Positions 33,144 through 43,636 of a DNA stretch of 64,000 bases are shown here, piece by piece. Both the position numbers and the translations under genes were made by a program. Numbering within the stretch: position 1 is the stretch's first letter; every line of letters starts with the position of its first letter. The DNA lies in assembly GCA_002118135.1 (NCBI GenBank), contig BDIU01000021.1, positions 124,001 to 188,000 on the forward strand. Reading direction: 5' to 3'. Below the pieces are notes generated by a model. It was not told the DNA's origin and did not search any database. It worked only from the letters and a program-made list of their open reading frames with translations. Source of the DNA: Trebouxia sp. TZW2008. Its lineage: Eukaryota > Chlorophyta > Trebouxiophyceae > Trebouxiales > Trebouxiaceae.

Positions 33144-33911
33144 GTGGACAGCATGTTGTAGTTAGTTGTGTTCCTGGTCAAGAGAGCGACTGATCACGAA
33201 GCTCCACTACAGCAAGATGGTAATGTTGCTATCGTCATGGTCAAACAAGGCCATTCCCACAAGAATTCTGGACGTGTGCATGCTCTGTAATTGTTGGCTG
33301 CAGATCACAAGCAGATTTGCTGCAAGTTCTGACGTTCAATGTCAAAGACAGGCTTAAATGCATAGCCTTCAAAAACAAGCTTGCTGTGCTGTTTATGGCA
33401 AACACTTATAGCCAACCCCACTCTGGGTTTACCATGCCAAGGCGTTCACGGTGATACCTGGTGTGCTAGCGCTATAAGGGTGAGGGTCAAAAAGGGTAGA
33501 GACCCCAACCTGCCAGAGTAAGGCGAAACAACTTAAACGCAGGCTAGTTACATGAAAGTCGATGCAAGATCATGGCCATTGCAGTAGCAAATACACACAA
33601 CATGTTTACAGAAATCTTAAAACAACGTTTGGCCAAAGTCAACCAGTATTTGACAGTCAGACAAGCTAAGTCGGGAAACCCACATTGACGAGTTGAAAGT
33701 ATACAAAAGAATGCAGCCATCGCAAAATATACTTAGCATTTACCCAAAATCGTTTACAAGCGATGTTATGCTCACAGCAGTTTGACAATGTACAAGGGCT
33801 GTACACAGGTTGCTGCTGTGAAAGCCAAGTATAAAAGTCGTAAGCATCAAAACCCTCAACAACTTGCACGTTGCATGCGTTTTCCTGAGGTCAGACTCCT
33901 ACTCACAATGC
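33144..33911. other. Convergent intergenic region
   Basis: 3' flanks of TFIIE-beta and the LRR gene. A stretch around 33430-33540 is G/C-rich and unlike the rest, but I cannot match it to an RNA family. Confidence 0.45.
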
Positions 33912-35984
33912 TTACTGGCCGTCAAGCTGCTGAATGCTTGTTCTGATTGTCAGCAATGCATGATTGAAATGCTTCATCGTCCCATCGGCCTCATGATCAC
34001 CTAAACAAACTGCAATAGAAGGCCACTTGGCACGAAAAAGCGCTAGCAACGACTGCTTAACATGCGGCACAACAATACGGCTGTTGAATCTGTTGTTCCT
34101 GACATCAACATAAGACAGCATGGGCCAACGTGCATACACCAGTTGCGCCACACCAGCATCTTCTAGTTCATTTGTGCTCAGATCAATAAATTCCAAGGAA
34201 GGCAGGTTGCCTCTCACCACTGCAGACACATGCTCATGTTTCAAGTGGTTGCCTCTGAGTTTCAGGACACGTAGCAATGGCCAGTTTCCACCGCAGATTG
34301 AGGAAAGCAGCCTCTGTGGCAAGGTCATCCTGCCTAAGCTCAAGTGAGCAAGGCTAAGCTCTTGCACTGCAGATGTGTCCCACATCAGTAAGATTGACAA
34401 TGAAGACAAATCTGATGGTGCTGCGCTCCGGGGGGCCCTGATTTTCAGGCTTGTTGCTGGCCAGCACCCAGCAGACAGGCTTTGCAAGACATCAGTACCT
34501 GCTGAGACTGCAAGCTCCAAATGTGTTTTGGCAGGCCATAGTGTTGTCTGCAGTGCAGCCTTAGTTTGCTCTGTTGCTGAACAGTCATAATACAATGTTT
34601 CCAGTTTCATGCTGCATGCCTCGAGTATACTCAAAACTACATGAGGGATCAAGGCTGCATCTCTCAGGTCCAAAAGCGTAAGCTGGTCCCATTGTATGCA
34701 TGTGAAGTCTGAGACCCTTGGCTGATGCCATGGCAAGGTTGTGTCACTTCTCAGACAAAATATTGCATCGCCGCTCAGCTTAAGCTCTTTCAGCGACTTC
34801 ACTGCTGCCATAAGATCTAGCTTGCATAAATGCAGGCTGTTTTGACTGATGTCTAGCGCAGTCAACGGTGACGAAGTGCAGCGTGTGAAGTGATCAAGTG
34901 CGTCCATGAAGGCATTGTGGCCTGGCCATCCAAATGCAAACTTGCTGCATCCTCTCAAGCTGAGCCTTGTAAGTCTCGTCCACAACAGGTCTTCTGAAAA
35001 GGCGGCGTCTGCAAAACCAGTATTGTAGCTGAGGTCAAGGCTTTGCAGCGCCGGCCAGCATCCTTTGCTCAGCTCTGTCAGGCTTAAGCCGTCTAACCCA
35101 TTGTTGCTGACATCTAGAATTGCAAGCTGAGACCAAGCTCTAGACGCAATCAAATGCCAGCACTTGATGCATGCTTCATGTCCCAACTCGTCAAGCTCAA
35201 AGCAGCCAGCAATATTGAGTCTTGTCAATTGCGTCCATGGGAGTTCACTCAATTGGAGGGCGTCAGCATCTGACAGCAGGTTGGAGCTCAAGTTGAGATC
35301 TTGAATTGCTGACGACCATTGGGCTTGTGCAAGTTCAGTGATCATGCCAGGAGCAGAGGTGCAGCTGACATCAGAGCTCAAGTCTAAAGCTTGCAACCCT
35401 GACCAGTGTCCTTTGGCGAGCTGTGCTACAGCTGGGGCAACCAAGTGGTTGTTGCTGACATTCAGCGCTGCTAGCTCAGGCCAGTCACCAGACGCAAGGT
35501 AGCGACATGAGGTGACCAGAGCGTCAACAGGCACATGTTCTTCGAACAAGCTGTCCATTGCGTGTGGTTGTCCAAAGGTAGCTGCTAGGTCCAAGCATGC
35601 AAGGCTTGGCCAGCGTCCACAAGCAAGGTGCTGTATATCTGCCGACTGCATGGGGTTGTAGCTGAGGTCAAGGGTCTGTAGAGTTGGCAGGTGTGCTTGA
35701 GCAAGGGCTGCCGTATGGCCAAGCTCAAGTTGTGTGTGACTCAAGATGAGTGTCTTCAACCTTGGCCAACCCTGTCTCAACAAGAGAGACATGTCAAAGC
35801 TGCGCCTGATCTTCACTGTGGCTGCATAGCTATGTATAGTCAACCGCAAATGCTTGCAGGTGGCTGCTAAACAAGCCAATCTCCTTGAGCTCAGACTCTT
35901 GTGAATTTCCACTGATGACTCAGATCCCAGAAGCGCAGCCCAATCACATCTCACAGCTGCTGAGTTTCTCAAACTGTTTCTCAT
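33912..35984 (-). CDS. Single-exon leucine-rich-repeat protein (690 aa), F-box-like N terminus
   Basis: Likely a protein-interaction scaffold. Residues about 25-50 (SLSSRRLACLAATCKHLRLT) resemble the C-terminal helix of an F-box but the full F-box is not present. From about residue 65 to 660 it is a run of LRRs of roughly 24-32 residues with the pattern W-P-x-L-x-x-L-(D/N)-(L/V)-S-x-N, for example WPELAALNVSNNHLVAPAVA and WPALQSLDLSYNTGFADAAF. The unit often begins with LA-x-G-x-W-P. It is uninterrupted over 2.07 kb while neighbours have introns every 100-300 bp, which suggests an origin through a processed copy or a recently expanded family (inference). No membrane segment or signal peptide is visible. 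Confidence 0.85.
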   Translation of the reverse strand: MRNSLRNSAAVRCDWAALLGSESSVEIHKSLSSRRLACLAATCKHLRLTIHSYAATVKIRRSFDMSLLLRQGWPRLKTLILSHTQLELGHTAALAQAHLPTLQTLDLSYNPMQSADIQHLACGRWPSLACLDLAATFGQPHAMDSLFEEHVPVDALVTSCRYLASGDWPELAALNVSNNHLVAPAVAQLAKGHWSGLQALDLSSDVSCTSAPGMITELAQAQWSSAIQDLNLSSNLLSDADALQLSELPWTQLTRLNIAGCFELDELGHEACIKCWHLIASRAWSQLAILDVSNNGLDGLSLTELSKGCWPALQSLDLSYNTGFADAAFSEDLLWTRLTRLSLRGCSKFAFGWPGHNAFMDALDHFTRCTSSPLTALDISQNSLHLCKLDLMAAVKSLKELKLSGDAIFCLRSDTTLPWHQPRVSDFTCIQWDQLTLLDLRDAALIPHVVLSILEACSMKLETLYYDCSATEQTKAALQTTLWPAKTHLELAVSAGTDVLQSLSAGCWPATSLKIRAPRSAAPSDLSSLSILLMWDTSAVQELSLAHLSLGRMTLPQRLLSSICGGNWPLLRVLKLRGNHLKHEHVSAVVRGNLPSLEFIDLSTNELEDAGVAQLVYARWPMLSYVDVRNNRFNSRIVVPHVKQSLLALFRAKWPSIAVCLGDHEADGTMKHFNHALLTIRTSIQQLDGQ

Positions 35985-36659
35985 ATTGCCTGAACAGATT
36001 CAGCATGCACAGCTGTGGACATTGGGCAATCAAGACAGATTCCTGTCACAAAGACTCCGTTCTAGCAGGTATTGCAGAAAGCCGAATGCCTCACTGAGTT
36101 GAACAGCACCTGCTACTGGTGAGCCATAGCCATCAAGATGTAAGGAGGGAAGGCAGGCAGACTGCTTCCTGCAGGCATGCTGTTGGCACAGAGATGTCGG
36201 TCATAGCAAACATGATTGTGCAGCGCAGCCAGGTTGCAAATGAGTTGCTGTTTGCCACGAGAAGCAGGCTGCCATGATGACAAGCTTGGACACCTTGAGG
36301 GATGTGTTGACTCAGTCCTGCATCGCTTGACTGGAAGTCCTGAAAACTTGCCTGAGGTGAAATCTGCCAGGACGGCAAGACAACGAAGTGAATGCAGGCT
36401 GATGCAGTGCCGGGATTCGGGCTTTGCGAATTTGCTTCAAGTTCAAGTTTTCAGGTCGAAGGAGCTCCCTGCGCTTCTTCTTCCTTCGGTTCTCGATTCC
36501 TTGACAAGGCAAGTCAAGCAGAGATGCAGCGCAAGCTCCAAGGAAGAGACCGCATGGCGGCGGACCTTTAGAAATCTGATTCACAAGGAGCCGCAGGCAT
36601 TGTCGAGGGCGAGGTGCGCCTCAGGGTAGACCTGGAGTGCTAGGCAAACAAGCAAAGTG
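35985..36659. promoter_or_regulatory. Shared upstream region of the LRR gene (-) and aquaporin 1 (+)
   Basis: About 675 bp. An open frame at 36216-36629 (+) has no recognisable features and no similarity to neighbours, so I leave it uncalled. Confidence 0.4.
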
Positions 36660-39600
36660 ATGGCTCAGAACGCTGGCACTGAGGAGGAGCACACTCGTTT
36701 CGTCTCTTCATCAGCCCTGGAGTGGACCACGAAACCGGTGACTGGATTCTTGGAGGTCTGCAATGAGCCGATTTTGAGCAGCGAGGTATAGTCACTACAT
36801 CACTGTGGCCTTGCTCCTGCTGCTGCAGCACCTGATATGACCGATTGCCTCACGGTGCCTGCAGGAAGACGAGGATGTGCGCCTCGAAAGGCGTGGAGAC
36901 CTCTTGGCCCCTTTGAAGGTAGCTGCATGCAGAAATTTTGATAACACAAACTCTTGCCGTATAGTTGCTTGATTTCCCACACAGCTGACGAGCAAGAGCT
37001 GCAACAAGTGCACGCTATTCAGGTCAACAAATGGACCAGGAAGCTTTGGGCTGCAGTCCTTGCAGAGTTCCTTGGCATGGCCATTTTTGAGATTTACGGT
37101 GGCAATGCACCAAACTCTGTGGCTGCCTACGGCAATGGTATCACGCTTGGCATCTTAGGTAAGTTCTTCTTCTTCTCTTCTTGTGCATACGTTGCAGACA
37201 GACTGCCTGTAACCCTTGAAACTGATGTAAACTTAGAGTTGTCTGTCTTCACCACTGGCATTGCACAGCTTGAAGTCCCGGGTTGGGGCACCAAGCACCG
37301 TGCATTCCTGTTCAGACGCCATCAAGTTGGCGTTGTTGGTTTCTGGTGTGCAAAAACACGTCCATCTTGTGCAGACATGTCTTGAGGCAGCTTTGCTGGA
37401 GCATTACAGTGCTTGGGCCTATTGCCAACAAGGCCAAAGCAGCCTGGTGTTACCATTGTGAGATACACTGCTGCATGCTGCTGTCTTTGCAGAACTGATT
37501 GCAAACAGCTGATGATACATAGCTGTATTGTCTCACGGTGGTGTTCTGCATTGTCTTGTTGCCAGTCTGTATCTTCTTGAGCATGCCTACCCAGCTTCCC
37601 AACAATAAGGAAAGCATTGCCAGCAATTGCAGAGACTCAAGACAACAATGGCTGACAGTGAACCTGACACTGGACCCGCTGGCACCCCCCGCGCTCCTGA
37701 ATGCCTACATGAAATCCACCTGCTAGCAGGTGCTACTTGCTTGATGGCTGATTTATGCTAAGGCTGGCACTGCCTGCAGTGTACATCACTGCCAATGTGT
37801 CAGGAGGGCATCTCAACCCAGCGGTCACCTTTGCGACATGTTTGACTGGTCACACCTCCTGGGCCAAGGGCGGGCTGTATGTCATAGCTCAGGTGCTGGG
37901 TGGTATCTTTGGCTCACTCATCAGCGTAAGTCCCTGCGCCAAGTATGATTCACAGCTTTCCCCTCTTTGTTGCTGCTGCTGCTCAACTTCATGGGTTCTT
38001 CTCAGTGTTGTTACAACAGCAGTCTCAGTCTACCATATCTAGCACACTGCATAGCTACGGTAGATATCCTTGGATTGCTTACAAGCGTCTGCTTGCTTCA
38101 CCTAGCCGTCTGCAAAGTCTTGATGCTTGCATTCAAGCATCCTGGTCATACATGCAAGTCTCTGACATTTGCAGGCGGTCCTGATTCCAACAGTCACTGT
38201 GGGCGGCGGCAACAGCATGCCCGGCTGCTTTACTCATGAGGGTGGAGTCACCATTACTAAGGGCCAGCTGTTCCTGTGGGAGCTGATCATGACCTTTGTT
38301 CTGGTGTCCACTGTGTATGCTGTGGCGGTGACTAAGCCTGGCCATGGCAATATTGGTCCTTTGGCAGTTGGCTTCTCCCTGTTTGCCAGTGCTTTCATAG
38401 GTGAGCTTGTCCACCAAACTTTGAGCCTGGATCTGCATATTTGGTAGACATGCTGGCTGAGCATGACTACCAGTTTTGCTGTGACTAAGCCTGGCCATGA
38501 CAAGATTGGTCCTTTGACAGCTGGCTTCCCTCTCTTTGCCAGTGCTTTGATGAAGTAGGTTGTCTACCAATGCTTGTGCCCAGATCTTCGTGCCTTGTAG
38601 ACATTGCAATCCTGGCAAAATGTGTCAACCAACCTGGCTGAAAGATCGATACTTTGTTGCTGGACAAGCATTGACATGGGCGCCTGCCAATTTTGCCAGC
38701 AAGATTTGCATGTCCTGCATAACTGCATTCTTGAATGAGATCTGCTAATGTATGTGAAACTAATGTTTGTGTGCCAATATGATACAATGAGACATCATAT
38801 GTATTAGCTGATATATCATACATATCATATGCTGTCAGCTAATGTGTCTGAAACAAACGGGTATGTGCCAGGTGTGCCTACATCAGCAACCCTCTGTATC
38901 ATGCCGCACAGCTTCATGTGCATGCCAGAGCTTCAAGGCATTTCCCCCAAGCCTTGCTTCAAGCTGTTCAGCACCAGACTATTGCAAGCGTTTACCACAG
39001 GACGCTGCTATTGCTGCAAAACAGGAACTGCGCCCCCCACACACCTGGCACCTTTGCTAGAACGTGTGATCTGTTGGACTTATCACTCTCGCACTTGTGA
39101 GACCATTTTGGGGCTGTTGCAGGCGGGCAGTTCACTGGTGCAGCCCTCAACCCTGCCAGGGTTCTGGGTCCAGCCATAGTCTTCCACTGCTACTGGAGCA
39201 CAACCTTTGTGTACGTCTTTGGGGAGCTCTTTGGAGGGCTGTTTGCTGCCGTCATTGTGCTGCCACTCTATGGTTTTGGACAATTTGGTAGCCTGCTGGA
39301 CACCCGACTCTGCAGTGCAATGGGCATCAAGATTCCTGAGAAGCATCAGCACAGGCAAGCTTGCAATCAAACTTTTTGCCTTTGTGTGCATTGTGCTCAA
39401 GCTGGACAAGTTGAATGATTTGTGCATGGCTTTAGTCGCAGATTTTGAGAAAGCTTTGAACCTTGCAGTACAAGTCACTGAGCCACATGTGTGAGACTGT
39501 GGCCATCTTGCCAAAAACCTCAGCGCGTAAAAGCATCTGCCATGAATGTCTCCAGTATGTTTGGACAGTCTCAGAGATATCAGTTGCAGCAGCAGAAACA

Positions 39601-40438
39601 GCAGGCACAGAGGAGTGAGGGAGCAAAATGCAGCACAAATCGCAGAAGTGCAAAGTGCAACTTACGCGCACGTTGCCAAAGCAGCTTTGAAGCAGTCTGC
39701 TCTCTCAATGCATGCAGCTACAGAAACAGCAAGCTGCAGCAGCAGAGCTCCCAACAGCACGTGTTGTTGCCATGCTGCTCAGTGATGTTGATCAGGATGT
39801 GATGACTACTAGACAACAGTAACAGAGCAATGATGCGTCAGCAGCAACAGCATGTTGCCATTGCACGGTCTGGTGTGCTTGCTGTCATTCTGAATGTCCT
39901 GTAGATGTTGCCTGCCACAGTCTTTGGCTTTGATGTTAGTCTCAGCTTGCTGAGCGCTGACAACATGACCTAGTAGCTAACTCATGAAGTCGCTGGAAGC
40001 TGCATGGGGAATGCTGGCGCGTCGCTCACTCGCAGTTTGCCTGCTCACTGCTCCTGACCACCATCACACAGAGAAACATCTGCTAAGCTCATGGTATGAG
40101 GAAATGCTGTGCAGGTTTGCAGTGGCAAGAGATAATAACATATAGATGGCAGCACAACATGGGCAACCCCGCAGCCCCCTGATCCCCCCTCCTCAGCCCA
40201 ACCTTGCCTCTTTGATGGTCTTCTTTCTTGCCTGTGAAGTCTTAGAGACACGCTTTGCAGGTTTGTGCTGGCAAGGGACAATGACATGGAAATGGCAGCG
40301 CTTCAGGAGCAGCCCCACAGTCCCATGCCAGCCCGCCCCGCCAAGCCCAGCCTTGCCAGTCTGGCCGCCCAGCCCCATCCCCCTCCTCAGGGCTACCGAC
40401 CCCAGCCTGACCCCTGGAGGGTTGGAGCCCAGATTTAG
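36660..40438 (+). CDS. Aquaporin / major intrinsic protein 1
   Basis: Membrane channel for water or small solutes. Exons: 36660-36785 (start MAQNAGTEEEHTRFVSSSAL), 36865 to about 36918, 36985-37158 (TM1, KLWAAVLAEFLGMAIFEIYG), 37780-37925 (first [15 protein letters not shown]), 38175-38400 ([22 protein letters not shown]4-5), 39123-39354 (second NPA, GAALNPARVLGPAIVF, and TM6), 40261-40438 (Pro-rich cytosolic tail HSPMPARPAKPSLASLAAQP). From exon 3 on, phase closes only if intron 6 uses a GC donor (cag-gcaagc at 39355). The join of exons 2 and 3 is off by one with the obvious donor; a shorter exon 2 ending near 36892 would fit. The core exon 4 has the same length (146 nt) as in aquaporin 2. 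Confidence 0.9.
38472..38560 (+). repeat. Copy of the end of aquaporin 1 exon 5 in intron 5
   Basis: Repeats the end of exon 5 (AVTKPGHDKIGPLTAGFPLF-ASAL against AVTKPGHGNIGPLAVGFSLF-ASAF), then a TGA, and the donor region has changed so that no GT sits at the old border. The flanking intron (cttgtcyaccaa, gtagacat) is also duplicated. Lies about 90 bp past the true exon end. Confidence 0.93.
40110..40215 (+). repeat. Copy of the start of aquaporin 1 exon 7 with a stop
   Basis: Begins gcag like the true exon at 40261 and reads FAVARDNNI-stop-MAAQHGQPRSPL against FVLARDND-MEMAALQEQPHSP. The following C-rich part (ccccctcctcagccc-accttgcc) is shared too. Confidence 0.88.
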
Positions 40439-41330
40439 GTCATTAAGGTAGTCACTAGGCTGGCCTAACGAGCAGGAGCTATAGCTGATGTGTGTTGTTT
40501 ATGCACCAACATCTTAGACTGAGTCCATTTAGTGTGTTGAATCATGGCATTGCAGTGTGATCTGTTATTGATGACTGTGATTGCACTAGTAGCAACCTGA
40601 CTGCATGCATGTAGCCAAATTATAGCCTACTATCAGCAACTACTTGCTGCATGTCAGTGACTTCCGCATTGCCCAGTAAGATTGCTAGCCGCCTCGTCTA
40701 CAAATGCAGCGTGCATCATCATGACTGAGTGCACTGTGTCAGCTTCTGATGGACCCGTGTTGTGCTATAATAATTGCTGCAACTGTGCTTGACGTTCTGG
40801 AGCACATGCAGACGCGTGCATGTTTCTGATGACACTGTGTTGCACTATCAATGCAACTCTGCTTCATGTACTGAAGCACATGCAGATGAGTGCATGCAAA
40901 AGGCTACAACCATCATTCTCTTTTTTGCCACTGCTCATTTGCACAATACGTGATCGTCAGTGCAAGATGCACGCCTGCTATGACAGCAGCAACTCTTCTG
41001 GAACATGCACAGTACTGCACTTACTGTGAAGATCATTACTTGAGGTATGTGCAAATCAGCTCTGCTGCCACTGCACATGTGTCCTCAAAGACAGCAGATC
41101 CCAGGCTACACAGCCAAGAATGACAAGAGCCTCAGTGACCAATTGCAAGGAACAGGCCTCAACATTGCAGCAAGCCATAGCATGCCCAGTACTGCACCTT
41201 GCCAGTGCACAAGGTGGCAGTGACATGTTGAATTGCAATTCATGAGTGACAGGTGCAGGGTCCTTTACTTATGGGCATGAATTGATTACAACAAAAACAA
41301 AACAAGGCTAATGTACAAGGGGCAGCTGCT
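40439..41330. other. Convergent intergenic region between aquaporin 1 and RPS23
   Basis: No gene supported. Two similar blocks near 40740-40800 and 40815-40885 (tttctgatg-ac-tgtgttg...gaagcacatgcag) form a weak direct repeat. Confidence 0.5.
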
Positions 41331-42569
<1,239 letters not shown>

Positions 42570-42687
42570 GTTTGCGACTTGGCTGAACCTGTCGCGACGC
42601 AAGCAAAGAGAGAGTTTCCAGCCAGACAGCCGCCTGTACTGTCGTCGTGGAAGCAGAGTTTATTGACTAATTTCTCCAGCAGGGTTT
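42570..42687. promoter_or_regulatory. 118-bp shared upstream region of RPS23 (-) and the secretory ORF (+)
   Basis: Very short divergent spacer. If both genes are real their 5' UTRs and promoters must overlap. No named element seen. Confidence 0.45.
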
Positions 42688-43636
42688 ATGTTTAAGCGCC
42701 GCCGCTGTGCGAGCGGTGGCGCCTGGGCTCTGACACTCATGCTGCTTGTGCATGCTCATGCGCAGGCAACAACATGCGTCCCTTCCAAGACAAGCTAGCG
42801 CATGATACCCTTGAGTCTCCAGAGTAGATCAGGTACCGGCAATGTGCTTGAGCGCATTGCAGACGATCAGGTGCACACAGAGCAGTGTGCACACGTACAG
42901 GAGGGCTTGCAATCCGTGTCTCAATGGTGCATGAACACAAGCTTAGTTGCTAGCAGGTCGTCTTTACAGGGCAGAACTGACAGCTGCAAAAGTCTGGACG
43001 CTGTGTGGACAGTATCAACTAGCAGTAAAAAGCTAAGAAAAGAAAAAGCCTACAACAGTATTGCTATCTCTAGGATCAGCTGCATATCAGCTGACTATGA
43101 CAATGTGTGTTGCTGCTGGAAGCCTCCACGAACCGTGCAAAATCATCAAAGAGCAACTGACATCCACACTCAGCATTGCGCTCCTGTACCGACAGCATTC
43201 AAAAGCCCTCAAACAGACCAGAAATGAACTGCTCGTGTCACTGATAGTGATCACGAGCACACAAGAACCTGGTTTTATTGTCAGCTTGCTCAGCACACTC
43301 ATACAACCACAAAATTGCACCTGCTCATGCCACAATGAGCAGGCTGCAAATTATGTTGAGCATGCAAAGCAAGCTGTTGGGATGTCAACATTTTATGAAA
43401 TGACCTCTGCAGAAATCTCCAACAAACAGAGCATGCAGGCCTGCAATCAAGTCTACACCCTGCTGATCGACCTCCAATCTGATGCATGGAACAAAGTATT
43501 TCCAGCGGACACAATTCAACTGTCCAGCTTTCTCCATGTTGACACAGCTGCACATGTCATGTCTCGTCAAGCCTGCCTACACAAGTGTAGTGACACCGTG
43601 AAGGTCGTTGACCCCATTGGGCTCATTGGGCCCTGA
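42688..43636 (+). CDS. Putative secreted Cys-containing protein, exons tentative
   Basis: I do not recognise the family. The first ORF starts at 42688 (MFKRRRCASGGAWALTLMLL then VHAHAQATTC): basic residues, a hydrophobic core and an AHAQA-type cleavage site, a good signal peptide, ending in a stop near 42796. A long open frame from about 43061 to 43636 reads as a helical Cys-containing domain (SLHEPCKIIKEQLTSTLSIA, QNCTCSCHNEQAANYVEHAK, QSMQACNQVYTLLIDLQSDA). Open coding-like sequence in another frame lies between (QVHTEQCAHVQEGLQSVSQW). How these are spliced is not resolved. The last 60 bases overlap the aquaporin 2 terminal exon on the other strand, so the real end may be earlier. Confidence 0.45.

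Noticed and set aside
33430..33540. Possible structured non-coding RNA in the convergent spacer
   Set aside because: G/C-rich and unlike its surroundings, but matches no RNA family I know and has no clear long stem.
36216..36629. 137-codon + strand frame before aquaporin 1
   Set aside because: No domain, no composition typical of a folded protein, and it lies in the divergent upstream region.
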